A DNA stretch of 56,882 bases from Betaproteobacteria bacterium (GTDB lineage: Bacteria > Pseudomonadota > Gammaproteobacteria > Burkholderiales > Burkholderiaceae_A). The position numbers and the translations under genes are program-made. Below, piece by piece: positions 1 through 8,475 of the stretch. Numbering within the stretch: the first letter of the stretch is position 1; each line of letters starts with the position of its first letter. Where the stretch lies: positions 1 through 56,882 of the forward strand of contig VGHK01000012.1 of assembly GCA_016868305.1 (NCBI GenBank). Reading direction: 5' to 3'. A model generated the notes under the pieces. It saw only the letters and a list, made by a program, of their open reading frames with translations. It was not told where the DNA came from and did not search any database.

Positions 1-1206
1 GGCTCCCCCTCCCACACGGCCCATACCAAGAATCAAGACCCGCGCGGTACCCGTTTCAATAAGCCGATCGCTAGGGTGTACCCGGGCGGACTGGAACCTG
101 TCCCAAAAGCCCTTGAACCCTTGGTATGCCTTTTCGGAACCTGCGCAAAATGGGGAGGCCACCGCGAAACTAAGGCTGACCGCGATCGCCACCACAAGCA
201 ACCAGTCAACGGGTAGCCAGCCCTGGTTTACTCCGAGTGCGGCAACAATAAGTCCAAACTCAGAGAAGTTGGCAAGACTAAGTGAAGTAAAAAGCGAGGT
301 GCGCGCACGCAGCCCAAACCGAATAACGATGAGGTAGTACAGAAATGTCTTAATGGGAAGCAGCAGGCAGAGCAGCAAAGCGGTAATGATGACCTCTATA
401 GACGGCAGCCCCTGCATACCCACCGACAGAAAAAAGCCGACCAGCATAAGCTCTTTGAAGTTCAATAAGGACTTTGCAAGTTCGCTGGACTTAGGATGGT
501 TTGCGATAACCACCCCAAGAATAAGAGCACCGAGGTCGCCCTTAAGCCCTACGGCATAAAAGTACTCATAACCGGCGGCGAGGGCGAAGAACAATCCGCT
601 GAGCACCAGCATTTCCCCGTGACCAGCCGAATCCAGAAGCTTGTAGAGTAACTGACGCACCTGCGGCAGGAGCAACAACAAGACAGACAAGGCCCAGAGC
701 GAGGGATATTTACCTTCGCTTACCGCAAGGAATACCACGGCAAACACGTCTTGCATTACTAGAATGCCGATTGCCACCTTGCCATAAAAGGCAGTCATGT
801 CGCCTTTATCCTCCAGCACCTTGACGGCGAACACCGTGCTGGAAAAGGACAAGGCAAACCCCAGAATGACCATGGCCATAAGGGAGATATCGAAAAGCGG
901 AAGGGGCGTGAGCTTTTGGCCAAGCCAGAGCACTGCGGTGAAAAACAGGGTAGAGGAAAGAATGTGGGCAAGCGAGGTGCCCCAGATCTCGGCCTTAGCA
1001 AGGGCCCTGAGATCGAGCTTCAAGCCAATGGTAAAGAGCAGCAGCGTAACGCCAAGGTCTGCAACAAGCTGCAGTCCGGAAGGGGGTGCAAAGCCAGCAA
1101 TGTTGTATGCGAAGCCGGCCACTAAGAATCCCACCATCGGGGGAAGACCAATCCGGCTTAATAGCAGCCCGAATACAAAGGCAAAACCTACTAAGGTTAC
1201 GAGCAT
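1..1206 (-). CDS. Kef-type monovalent cation/H+ antiporter, C-terminus cut by window edge
   Basis: Integral inner-membrane antiporter of the CPA2/KefB type; 402 residues are visible and the frame runs off base 1. The reading is strongly hydrophobic, with about 11-12 membrane segments, and carries family-like stretches such as GLPPMVGFLVAG near residue 20, LLLFTIGLKLDLR near 55 and FALSFSSTVFAVKVLEDKG near 118. The last visible residues, ARVLILGMGRVG, begin a Rossmann-type TrkA-N domain (GxGxxG), so the full protein probably ends in a nucleotide-binding regulatory domain. ATG at 1206 is chosen because GAGG lies 7 nt upstream and an in-frame stop lies further up. The transported ion (K+ or Na+) cannot be told from sequence. 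It follows the TauE permease on the same strand. Confidence 0.85.
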   Translation of the reverse strand, partial: MLVTLVGFAFVFGLLLSRIGLPPMVGFLVAGFAYNIAGFAPPSGLQLVADLGVTLLLFTIGLKLDLRALAKAEIWGTSLAHILSSTLFFTAVLWLGQKLTPLPLFDISLMAMVILGFALSFSSTVFAVKVLEDKGDMTAFYGKVAIGILVMQDVFAVVFLAVSEGKYPSLWALSVLLLLLPQVRQLLYKLLDSAGHGEMLVLSGLFFALAAGYEYFYAVGLKGDLGALILGVVIANHPKSSELAKSLLNFKELMLVGFFLSVGMQGLPSIEVIITALLLCLLLPIKTFLYYLIVIRFGLRARTSLFTSLSLANFSEFGLIVAALGVNQGWLPVDWLLVVAIAVSLSFAVASPFCAGSEKAYQGFKGFWDRFQSARVHPSDRLIETGTARVLILGMGRVGGGA

Positions 1207-1332
1207 ACGCGACCTCAAAAAAAGTGTTTACCCACAATGGGAAATAACGCGCTCCTTATGCTAGCCGAAATCTATCGAAATGCAAATCGGCAGACCAAGG
1301 GCGAAAGAGCAGCAAGCGGCAATATTCCCCAG

Positions 1333-2115
1333 CTAGCTGGCCTTCATGGTCGCATCCCAGATCAGCTTAAGTCCGGTAGAAAAAAGAAGCAGATAGCTCG
1401 TCTGGTAGAAGACCTTTTCCGATACCCGCTTATGCAGCCAGACGCCCAGCCAGATGCCAACGGGAACCAGCGGCGCAAAGACTAGGGAAAGCTCGAGATT
1501 GGTCTGATTGAGTTGGCCAAGGAAGTAATACGGAACCAGCTTGGTGTAATTAACGAACAGGAAATACAGGGCAGAGCAGGCAACCACCGAGGTTCGATCT
1601 ATCTGGCGGCTTAGTATGTAGACCGAAAACGGTGGGCCGCCCGCATGGGCGATGGTACTGGTAAATCCTGAGAGAGAACCCCAGAAGGCCCCGCCCAGAG
1701 ATCCCATGGCCTGCTTGCTTCTGTTGAGCAAGGTGACGAGTCTATCGACAAGAGAGAGCCACTTATTGAGCACAAACACCACCGCAATGGTGCCAACGAT
1801 CAGCTTCAGCTGCTGGGGGGACAGGCTATGGAACATGAGGCTGCCAACGCCTATTCCCACCAAAGCCCCCAGTAGGACTGGCCGAAGAATCGCCCAAGAC
1901 CATTTGCCCCAGTAGGCACGAACGCCAAGAACATCCATGGCACACAAGATGGGCAGCATGACCCCAGCGGCCACCGCTGGGCTGATCCAAAGGGACATGA
2001 TTGGCACTGCAAGCCCCCCAGCGGCGCCGCCAAACCCTCCTTTAATAATGCCCGTGATAAGCACGGCAAAGCTTGCGCCGATGAAGAAACCTACAGGGTA
2101 TTCGGAGAGGGACAC
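1333..2115 (-). CDS. TauE/SafE family sulfite/anion permease
   Basis: A 260-aa polytopic membrane protein with about eight hydrophobic segments and the TauE/SafE (old DUF81) features: a glycine-rich first segment (ITGIIKGGFGGAAGG, residues 21-35) and a second glycine-rich half containing STIAHAGGPPFSVYIL. Members of this family export sulfite, sulfoacetate or related organic anions, but substrate cannot be inferred here. The start is GTG with little Shine-Dalgarno signal. It lies about 90 bases downstream of the M23 peptidase and 126 bases upstream of the Kef-type antiporter, all on the minus strand, so a joint transcript is possible but unproven. Confidence 0.8.
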   Translation of the reverse strand: MSLSEYPVGFFIGASFAVLITGIIKGGFGGAAGGLAVPIMSLWISPAVAAGVMLPILCAMDVLGVRAYWGKWSWAILRPVLLGALVGIGVGSLMFHSLSPQQLKLIVGTIAVVFVLNKWLSLVDRLVTLLNRSKQAMGSLGGAFWGSLSGFTSTIAHAGGPPFSVYILSRQIDRTSVVACSALYFLFVNYTKLVPYYFLGQLNQTNLELSLVFAPLVPVGIWLGVWLHKRVSEKVFYQTSYLLLFSTGLKLIWDATMKAS

Positions 2116-2206
2116 GCGCTGACTATAACAGTTCAGTCGATTAGCCCCTCCTCACATGGCCGCAGGGCAGCCAAGGGATCAGCCGGGCGTAGTGGTCAAT
2201 TGATTA

Positions 2207-3121
2207 TTAAGGCTCTTGCAGAAAGAGGGCAGGGTCAACCAGCGCGGTGTTTAATGCAACGCTCCAGTGAAGATGGGGCCCGGTAACCCGACCGGTGGCA
2301 CCCACCCGCCCGAGAAGCTGTCCTGTTTGGAGCTGATCGCCCTCGGCTACGTCGATGGTGTCGAGGTGACAGAACATCGATATCAATCCCCGGCCATGGT
2401 CGAGAAAGACCGACTTGCCATTGAAAAAATAATCGCCCGTATTCACGACAAGGCCTGGGGCCGGAGCACGAACCGGGGTACCCACGGGCGCGGCAATATC
2501 CATACCCGAATGGGGATTGCGCGGCTGGTTGTTGAAAAAACGCCGCGAACCAAAGGAGCTTGTGCGTACGCCTGGGACAGGCGAGACAAAAAGGAAGGTA
2601 TTCGGTAGTTCAGGGCTAAAGACAGAAAACGCCTCCCGAATTCTGACCTGTTCCGCCCTGACTCGACTGAGGTCTCGCTCGGAAAGGTCAACATGCTTAG
2701 GCGCGACGGTAAGGTACTGGGTGACATAGTCTTTGCCGGTAACCTGAAAAGGAAGCGCCAATGGTGCGCCAGTAGTTGAACGAAGCTCGGCCTGGGTCTG
2801 GCCAAGGGGCTGACTCAAGGGAATGCCCACCAGCGCAACCCAGCCGCCGGCATGCTGCACCGTGAGCACAGGGTTACCCTGGAAACGCACCTCAGGCATT
2901 GGAGCCTGTGGGCCAACCATGGGTAGAGGCAGAACAGCCACACCGCCGGGAACCAGCGCAGCCCGGGGTAGAGATCGCTCTACGGCCGACATGGCCGGAG
3001 CGTTTGGGGTTGGCGCAGAGGCTCCGGCCTTACGAGGCATCAGCCAGGCGCCGGCATAAACCCCGCCAATACTGCATAAGCCAAGGGCTAGAAAATCTCG
3101 TCTTTGTCTAACGCGGTGCAA
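2207..3121 (-). CDS. Tat-exported M23 (LytM-type) metallopeptidase
   Basis: Predicted periplasmic peptidoglycan endopeptidase of about 304 aa. The C-terminal third has the lysostaphin-type zinc signature: HSGMD (HxxxD) and GPHLHW (HxH). The N-terminus holds a twin-arginine signal (RQRRDFLALG followed by a hydrophobic stretch). I place the start at TTG 3121 because an AGGGGGG Shine-Dalgarno lies 6 nt upstream and the product then opens directly on the Tat signal (M-H-R-V-R-Q-R-R). A GTG at 3163 gives a 318-aa version with a less natural leader. The start region overlaps a small lipoprotein ORF by 14 nt, suggesting translational coupling. Whether it cleaves or only regulates cell-wall enzymes is unknown. 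Confidence 0.8.
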   Translation of the reverse strand: MHRVRQRRDFLALGLCSIGGVYAGAWLMPRKAGASAPTPNAPAMSAVERSLPRAALVPGGVAVLPLPMVGPQAPMPEVRFQGNPVLTVQHAGGWVALVGIPLSQPLGQTQAELRSTTGAPLALPFQVTGKDYVTQYLTVAPKHVDLSERDLSRVRAEQVRIREAFSVFSPELPNTFLFVSPVPGVRTSSFGSRRFFNNQPRNPHSGMDIAAPVGTPVRAPAPGLVVNTGDYFFNGKSVFLDHGRGLISMFCHLDTIDVAEGDQLQTGQLLGRVGATGRVTGPHLHWSVALNTALVDPALFLQEP

Positions 3122-3227
3122 GTGACGCCCCCCTTTCGATGGAATCAATATATCGGCCTGCACATCCCGCGAGCCAGACCAGTAGGGTGGCGGCCAGAAG
3201 CTTAAGGCTGGCCAGTGGCACCCTCAT
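3108..3227 (-). CDS. candidate 39-aa lipoprotein overlapping the M23 start
   Basis: Short ORF read by eye from the gap upstream of the peptidase. It encodes 39 residues with a typical type II signal: MRVPL, a leucine/alanine-rich core, and a lipobox LAGC at residues 19-22, leaving only a 17-18 residue mature peptide (CAGRYIDSIERG then SLAPR). It begins with ATG and ends with TAG inside the first codons of the M23 gene. The upstream Shine-Dalgarno is weak. I do not recognise the family. It could be a genuine small lipoprotein translated just ahead of the peptidase, or a chance ORF whose hydrophobicity mimics a signal. Confidence 0.4.
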   Translation of the reverse strand: MRVPLASLKLLAATLLVWLAGCAGRYIDSIERGASLAPR

Positions 3228-3280
3228 GACAAGCGCAGGGTAGAAAGCTTGCCCATTAAAGATATGTGCAACGGGGTTCC

Positions 3281-3631
3281 TCACCAGAACCCCAGTTTCT
3301 CCGCCTGACGGAGTGCCTTGACCTTTTCGTAATGAGGGCTACCTGGATCTACAGGCTCCCAGTCAGACTCTTTTTCATCGCGCAGAACCACCTCTCCGCC
3401 CCCCATTGGGTCGCTGCAGGCAATCTTACGAACCACCTTGCGGCGCATCGCGCGCAGGTCAAAGACAGCATAGACACGAACAGACCGGTAGCTCAAGCCC
3501 TTAGAGGTGGTCTTCGGTTCCGCAAAGTCTTGTAGTTCCTCGACCGCTACCTGATCGGCAGACTGCTGTTGGATGGATTCGAAGTCCAGGAACTCAGAAA
3601 CATCGTCCGACTGGTTCAGTTCAAAGATCAT
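3281..3631 (-). CDS. hypothetical protein, 116 aa
   Basis: I do not recognise this protein. It is soluble, with no signal peptide or membrane segment. The N-terminal third is acidic (MIFELNQSDDVSEFLDFES), the centre is mixed and basic (VRVYAVFDLRAMRRKVVRKI), followed by a glycine-rich turn (CSDPMGGGE), and it ends in a charged helix-like tail. A GGAA lies about 6 nt before the ATG. It sits 27 nt downstream of the haloacid dehalogenase on the same strand, so the two are probably co-transcribed. No catalytic motif is visible. Confidence 0.6.
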   Translation of the reverse strand: MIFELNQSDDVSEFLDFESIQQQSADQVAVEELQDFAEPKTTSKGLSYRSVRVYAVFDLRAMRRKVVRKIACSDPMGGGEVVLRDEKESDWEPVDPGSPHYEKVKALRQAEKLGFW

Positions 3632-3658
3632 GCAACATTCCTATTTTGGGTTTGTGGG

Positions 3659-4342
3659 CTAGTGACAAAGTTGGTTGGCAAGGTCAATAAAGTCACAGGC
3701 ATGAATGTCAAACCGGGGTTCCCTTGCAAGGTCCACCGTTTTGTCTGGCCCAAATTCTAAGGGTCTCTCAACAAATGCGGTTTTGCAGCCCAAGGCGAGG
3801 GCCGCATCCAGGTCATCTTTATGGGCAGCAACCAGCATCATTTCTGAGGGCCTTACTCCGAAAAGGTCACAGACCCCAAGATAGGTCTGAGGGTCCGGCT
3901 TGTAGTGGCGAAATACCTCTGCAGAAAGGATGCAGTCCCAGGGAAGGCCTGCCCGCTTGGCCATCTCGGTAAGCAGAGACATATTGCCATTAGACAAGGT
4001 CACTATGGTGTACTGGGCTTTCAGGCGAGTGAGGCCCTGCACCGCATCGGGCCAGGGGCTTAGCCGGTGCCAGATAAGGTTCAGGTCGTGCCGCGCCGTC
4101 TCTTCGAGCGAAATGCGATATCGCGCCAGGAGGTCGTCCAGAATCATTCGATGAAGGTCATCGATGCGTGTCCAGCCAAGTTCGCCAGACCGTACCCGGG
4201 CCATTGCAGGCTGGTAGCCTGCGCGCCAGTCAAGGGCAAACTGGCCGGGATCTAGATCAAGGCGAAGCCGCTTAACCTCATGCACGATCGAGCCATACCA
4301 GTCCACCACCGTGCCAAATACATCAAAGGCAAGAATCTTCAT
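3659..4342 (-). CDS. haloacid dehalogenase, type II (HAD superfamily)
   Basis: Probable (S)-2-haloacid dehalogenase-like hydrolase, about 227 aa. HAD motif I is at the N-terminus (FDVFGTVVDWYGS, nucleophile Asp7), motif II is LSNGN near residue 115, the lysine follows in FRHYKPDP, and the acidic motif is VAAHKDDLDAA. These match the type II haloacid/haloacetate dehalogenase layout rather than phosphatases, which carry DxD. I use ATG 4342 so that the protein begins MKILAFD; a start at 4354 adds four residues. The true substrate is unknown because many members of this family act on non-halogenated compounds. Confidence 0.8.
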   Translation of the reverse strand: MKILAFDVFGTVVDWYGSIVHEVKRLRLDLDPGQFALDWRAGYQPAMARVRSGELGWTRIDDLHRMILDDLLARYRISLEETARHDLNLIWHRLSPWPDAVQGLTRLKAQYTIVTLSNGNMSLLTEMAKRAGLPWDCILSAEVFRHYKPDPQTYLGVCDLFGVRPSEMMLVAAHKDDLDAALALGCKTAFVERPLEFGPDKTVDLAREPRFDIHACDFIDLANQLCH

Positions 4343-4475
4343 AACAGCCCCCACGAGGCATCTGCTCGCTGACTATTATTCCCCAGAAACGCCCGAATAA
4401 ACTTGAGAGGTGTTTGCTACCTGACAGGTTGCGCCGGGGGTCTCTCGTTGTGCGGAAAAGATCAGGTATCTCGAG

Positions 4476-4501
4476 CGCTTCCTCATCGAAGCGGTTTTTT
4501 T
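4476..4501 (+). terminator. intrinsic terminator reading on the plus strand
   Basis: CGCTTC (4476-4481), a 6-nt loop and GAAGCG (4488-4493) form a perfect 6-bp stem followed by seven T residues on the plus strand. All neighbouring genes are on the minus strand, so it has no obvious upstream gene to serve. The same DNA reads as an A-run before the stem on the minus strand, which is not terminator-like. The surrounding gap 4355-4511 holds nothing else I can support. Confidence 0.5.
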
Positions 4502-4511
4502 GGTCATGGGT

Positions 4512-5417
4512 CTAACGGGGTACAAGAGTCACCCCGCGTTCGATAAGTTTCTGACGCAGCTCGGGAAGCACCCGGGCCACCGCCTCCTCGCCTCGTAAGA
4601 TCGCGAGCTCTCGTGTGTCAAAGCTGGTAAGGCTCAGACCGCGGGTATCGGGGCGAATGAGGATGTCGGCCTGGCCTGCCTGCGAGCGACTAATCACCTG
4701 GCCCATGATAGTGAAGGCCTGCAGAACAACATCGATAGACCCCCCTGGTCTTCTTCCTTCTGGCTGCTCGCCGATATCTACCGCAATCACAAAGTCGGCC
4801 TGCATTTCGCGCGCCGCTTGAACGGGCAGAGGCATGGTGACGCCACCATCGACAAAGAAGCGTCCTTCAATTTCAGGGGGAATGAAAACACCTGGTACCG
4901 AGGCAGAGGCGCGCACCGCCTGGCCCACGTTGCCCGATCGCATTACCACTGTTTGTCCATTACTAAGATCGGTCGCTACGACTCCTAAGGGCTTGGCGAG
5001 CTTGTCAAAGGTGCGGCCTTGAAGCCTTGTGTTTACAAAGCGTTCCAGGAGTTCGCCCTTAACCCAGCCGCCCCTGCCAAGCACATCAAAATCGATTACC
5101 TGAGACTCTTTGCTCTCCATGGCCAGGCGCTGCAACTGAAAACCAGAGAGCCCCCCCGCATACAGCGCCCCAATGACCGCTCCTGCACTAGTACCAGTGA
5201 CGATGTCTACCGAGACGCCTTGACTCTCTAACGCCTTAATGACACCAATATGCGCAAATCCACGGGCAGCGCCACCGCCAAGCGCGAGGGCAAGCTTTGG
5301 GGGGGAGGCGGCCGGTTGCGGGCCTGACCCAGTATCGGGCGGCGGGCTAGTGGCACACCCCGCAATCCAGACCACCAGGCAGGCTGCCAATACTCTGGGA
5401 ATATTTTTATAAAGCAT
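4512..5417 (-). CDS. patatin-like phospholipase lipoprotein
   Basis: 301-aa patatin/RssA-type lipid acyl hydrolase with a lipoprotein signal (hydrophobic core then lipobox IAGC around residues 18-21), hence probably anchored in the inner or outer membrane. The catalytic Ser-Asp dyad is visible: oxyanion loop GGGAARGFAHIG, nucleophile elbow GTSAGA (GxSxG) and the DGG triad motif in FVDGGVTMP. It lies 68 bases downstream of the tRNA and rpoD on the same strand. Known family members are phospholipases or esterases; substrate here is not inferable. Confidence 0.85.
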   Translation of the reverse strand: MLYKNIPRVLAACLVVWIAGCATSPPPDTGSGPQPAASPPKLALALGGGAARGFAHIGVIKALESQGVSVDIVTGTSAGAVIGALYAGGLSGFQLQRLAMESKESQVIDFDVLGRGGWVKGELLERFVNTRLQGRTFDKLAKPLGVVATDLSNGQTVVMRSGNVGQAVRASASVPGVFIPPEIEGRFFVDGGVTMPLPVQAAREMQADFVIAVDIGEQPEGRRPGGSIDVVLQAFTIMGQVISRSQAGQADILIRPDTRGLSLTSFDTRELAILRGEEAVARVLPELRQKLIERGVTLVPR

Positions 5418-5485
5418 GCGGTATTTCTATTGGGGTATGGCAGAGCGGCCGCACAGTTGGTCTGCAAGGTCGATCATATCGAAAC

Positions 5486-5564
<79 letters not shown>

Positions 5565-5573
5565 TTGAAACTC

Positions 5574-8447
5574 TTACAGTGTATCGAGAAAGCTCTTTAG
5601 TTTATCGCTTCGGCTAGGGTGTCGCAGTTTTCGCAGTGCCTTGGCCTCAATCTGGCGAATGCGCTCGCGGGTGACGTCGAACTGCTTGCCCACTTCTTCA
5701 AGGGTGTGGTCGGTGGCCATTTCGACACCAAACCGCATGCGTAGTACCTTTGCCTCGCGGGGGGTGAGCGAGTCGAGCACTTCTTTGACCACATCTCGCA
5801 TGGAGTCTTGCAGTGCGGCCTCGTGGGGCTGCAGGGTGTTTTGATCCTCGATGAAATCCCCAAGGTGTGAATCGTCATCGTCGCCAATAGGGGTTTCCAT
5901 AGAGATGGGCTCTTTGGCGATCTTTAAAATTTTACGAATCTTGTCTTCGGGCATCTCCATTTTGACCGCAAGCTCAGCAGGGTCTGGCTCTTTGCCGGTC
6001 TCTTGGAGCAACTGCCGGGAGATGCGGTTCATTTTGTTGATGGTTTCGATCATGTGCACCGGGATACGAATCGTGCGGGCCTGATCGGCAATCGACCGGG
6101 TGATGGCCTGTCGAATCCACCAGGTGGCATAGGTAGAAAATTTATAGCCTCGGCGGTATTCGAACTTATCGACCGCCTTCATGAGGCCGATATTGCCCTC
6201 TTGAATGAGGTCGAGAAATTGCAGCCCGCGGTTGGTGTACTTCTTGGCGATCGAAATCACCAGACGCAGGTTGGCCTCGGTCATTTCGCGCTTGGCCTCA
6301 CGGGCGCGCTTCTCCCCTTCGATCATCCGACGATTAATCTCACGAAGGTCGGCAAGGGGGAGCACCACCTTAGTTTGAATGGCGATGAGCTTTTGCTGCA
6401 ATTCGTGCAGGGCAGGAAGATTGCGCTCGAGTAAGGCGGACTGCCCCCCTGCCACAGCCATGGCTTTTTTAGAGAAGAAGTCGAGGTTGGTCTCGTTGCC
6501 GCGGAAGTTTTTGATAAACCACTCCACATTGAGACCGACCCGCTCAACCGCAATATTACGCACTGCGCGCTCGGTAACCCGTACCTCTTCTACCTGAGCG
6601 CGAAGGGTGTCGGCCAGCTTTTCAACCATTTTTGCTGTAAACCGAATACCCATGAGCTCGTTAATGATGCTCGACTGCGCCTTTTGGTAAGGGCCCGACT
6701 TATAGCCATCGGTTTCGAAGGCCTTGCGCATCTTCTCGAAATGCTTGGTGATCGCCGTAAACTTTTCAAGCGACGCCTGCTTTCGTTCTTCAAGGCGGGC
6801 AGCACTTGCCTGGTCTTCTGCCGTATCGTCATCTTCTTCGATCGCGATTTCGGCATCGGCTGGCGACAAGAGATCCTCTTCGGGTGCATTGGGGTCGACG
6901 ATTCCATCGACCACCTCGGCAACCGAAATGGTTCCTACCTGAATCTTGTTGGCACTGTCGAGGATCTCGTTAATCGTGGTGGGGCAAGACGCAATAGCCA
7001 GGACCATCTCGCGCAGACCTGCCTCGATGCGTTTTGCGATAGCGATTTCGCCTTCTCGCGTGAGCAGCTCAACGGTGCCCATTTCGCGCATATACATGCG
7101 CACCGGATCGGTGGTGCGACCGAATTCGGAATCGACAACCGTGGACAATGCGGCCTCAGCCTCTTCTTCGGCATCGTCGGTGTCGGAAGCAGGCGTGTTG
7201 CTGACCAGCAGGAGTGTTTCGGTGTCGGGGGTGATCTCATAGACAGAGATATTCCATTCTTGGAACGTCGCGACAATCGATTCCATTTGGTCGGAGTCGA
7301 TCTGAATGTCCGGCAGATGGTCGGTAATCTCTGCATGCGTGAGATAGCCACGTTCCTTACCAAGAACGATAAGCGCTTTGAGCCGCGCCTTACGCGCCTC
7401 TAGCTCCTCGGCAGTAAGGGGCCCGGAGGGCATGAACTCCCAGATCTTTTTGTCCTTAGGCTTGCGCCCACCACGGCGCGGCGCGGCAGCCTCTACCTCT
7501 ACTTCGGGTACGGACTCATCGGCCTCATCATCTGCCTCGGGCACCAGCTCATCGTCGGCGTCTTTGGCCTTGGCCGGGCGGCCGGGTTTTTTTGCTACCT
7601 TGGCTGGGGGCGCCTTGCCTGATTTGGACGGACTCGCTGGCTTCGCGGCCTTTGCTGTTTTTTCTACCTTCTCAGCGCTGTCCTTCGGGGCCTTGTCAGC
7701 CTTGGCCGGTTGCTTGGAAGGCTGTTGCGCGAGCTGCTTAGTGGGCTGCTTAGTGGGCTGCTTAGTGGGCTGCTTAGTTGCCTGCTTAGTTGCCTGCTTA
7801 GTTGCCTGCTTAGTTGCCTGCTTAGTTGCCTGCTTAGTTGCCTGCTTAACTGGCTGCTTAACTGGCTGCTTACCTGACGGCTGAACTGACTTAGCACTGG
7901 TCTGCTTTTTGTCTGTCTGACCACTTTGGGGCTTGGCTGCGGCAGCAGTTGGCTTTGGGTCTGATTTTTTTGCGGCAGGCTTGGGCGCATTTTTGGGTTC
8001 CGCCACAGGCCCCTGCCCCGCAGAGGCCCGAAGCTTGGCAATGACCGACTGCAGGGCCTTATCTCCTGCAGACTTTGGCTCCGAAGGCTTAGTGGCCGCT
8101 TTTGAGGGCGCGGGCTTGGCCTGCGGTGATGGCTTAGCGGTCGGTTTAGAAACAGGCTTAGCGTGTGCCTTGGCTGCCGGCTTGGCCGCTGGCTTGGTAT
8201 CTACCTTGGCAGAAGGCTTGGCCGCCACCTTTACGGGGGGTTTACTTGGCGCCTTGGCAGACGGCGCTGGCAACTGCTTGGGGGATACCTTGGCTAGCTT
8301 TGCGGCCACCGCTGCGGCCGGTTTTTTGCCCGTAGCCGCACTCGCGACCTTAGCCGTTGCGGCTACCTTAGCCGCAGCGGTGCTGGACTTGGCGTCATTT
8401 TTGCCCGCAGTTTTACCCTTATTTGCCAGTTGCTTTCCTGCCGCCAT
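5574..8447 (-). CDS. rpoD: RNA polymerase primary sigma factor RpoD (sigma-70)
   Basis: 957-aa housekeeping sigma factor, far longer than the roughly 610 residues of E. coli. Residues 1 to about 335 form a Lys/Ala/Pro/Thr-rich, low-complexity tail with KQAT/KQPT repeats near 195-235. Conserved sigma-70 parts follow: region 1.1 (about 345-420), region 1.2 ([11 protein letters not shown], about 445), an acidic non-conserved insert, region 2 ([12 protein letters not shown] to [13 protein letters not shown], about 722-790) and region 4 ([14 protein letters not shown] to [18 protein letters not shown], about 890-940). All core motifs are intact. Basic N-terminal tails on RpoD occur in other Burkholderiales as far as I recall, but this one is long. 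It is the last protein gene of the rpsU-dnaG-rpoD string and is followed directly by a tRNA. Confidence 0.97.
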   Translation of the reverse strand: MAAGKQLANKGKTAGKNDAKSSTAAAKVAATAKVASAATGKKPAAAVAAKLAKVSPKQLPAPSAKAPSKPPVKVAAKPSAKVDTKPAAKPAAKAHAKPVSKPTAKPSPQAKPAPSKAATKPSEPKSAGDKALQSVIAKLRASAGQGPVAEPKNAPKPAAKKSDPKPTAAAAKPQSGQTDKKQTSAKSVQPSGKQPVKQPVKQATKQATKQATKQATKQATKQATKQPTKQPTKQPTKQLAQQPSKQPAKADKAPKDSAEKVEKTAKAAKPASPSKSGKAPPAKVAKKPGRPAKAKDADDELVPEADDEADESVPEVEVEAAAPRRGGRKPKDKKIWEFMPSGPLTAEELEARKARLKALIVLGKERGYLTHAEITDHLPDIQIDSDQMESIVATFQEWNISVYEITPDTETLLLVSNTPASDTDDAEEEAEAALSTVVDSEFGRTTDPVRMYMREMGTVELLTREGEIAIAKRIEAGLREMVLAIASCPTTINEILDSANKIQVGTISVAEVVDGIVDPNAPEEDLLSPADAEIAIEEDDDTAEDQASAARLEERKQASLEKFTAITKHFEKMRKAFETDGYKSGPYQKAQSSIINELMGIRFTAKMVEKLADTLRAQVEEVRVTERAVRNIAVERVGLNVEWFIKNFRGNETNLDFFSKKAMAVAGGQSALLERNLPALHELQQKLIAIQTKVVLPLADLREINRRMIEGEKRAREAKREMTEANLRLVISIAKKYTNRGLQFLDLIQEGNIGLMKAVDKFEYRRGYKFSTYATWWIRQAITRSIADQARTIRIPVHMIETINKMNRISRQLLQETGKEPDPAELAVKMEMPEDKIRKILKIAKEPISMETPIGDDDDSHLGDFIEDQNTLQPHEAALQDSMRDVVKEVLDSLTPREAKVLRMRFGVEMATDHTLEEVGKQFDVTRERIRQIEAKALRKLRHPSRSDKLKSFLDTL
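7733..7878 (-). repeat. 12-bp tandem repeat inside rpoD
   Basis: On the plus strand the hexamer TGCTTA recurs 12 times at exactly 12-bp spacing from 7735 to 7872, with the intervening six bases varying between three types. In protein this is a run of four-residue units (six KQAT, three KQPT, two KQPV). Because the unit is a multiple of three, slippage would lengthen or shorten RpoD without a frameshift. Confidence 0.9.
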
Positions 8448-8475
8448 TCTGTACGCTCCTTCGCGCTAGAGAACC

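Noticed and set aside
4376-4507. 43-aa minus-strand ORF starting 4 bases after patatin
   Set aside because: ATG and stop are in frame, but composition shows no family, signal or ribosome site, and it overlaps a plus-strand terminator; too weak to annotate.
7733-7878. CRISPR-like spacing of repeats
   Set aside because: The 12-bp units are contiguous, lie in frame within rpoD, and have no unique spacers or cas genes nearby.
7378-8469. Long plus-strand ORFs (168 and 178 aa) opposite rpoD
   Set aside because: They mirror the low-complexity lysine/alanine tail of RpoD; alanine- and glycine-rich composition follows from the complement, with no ribosome site or motif.
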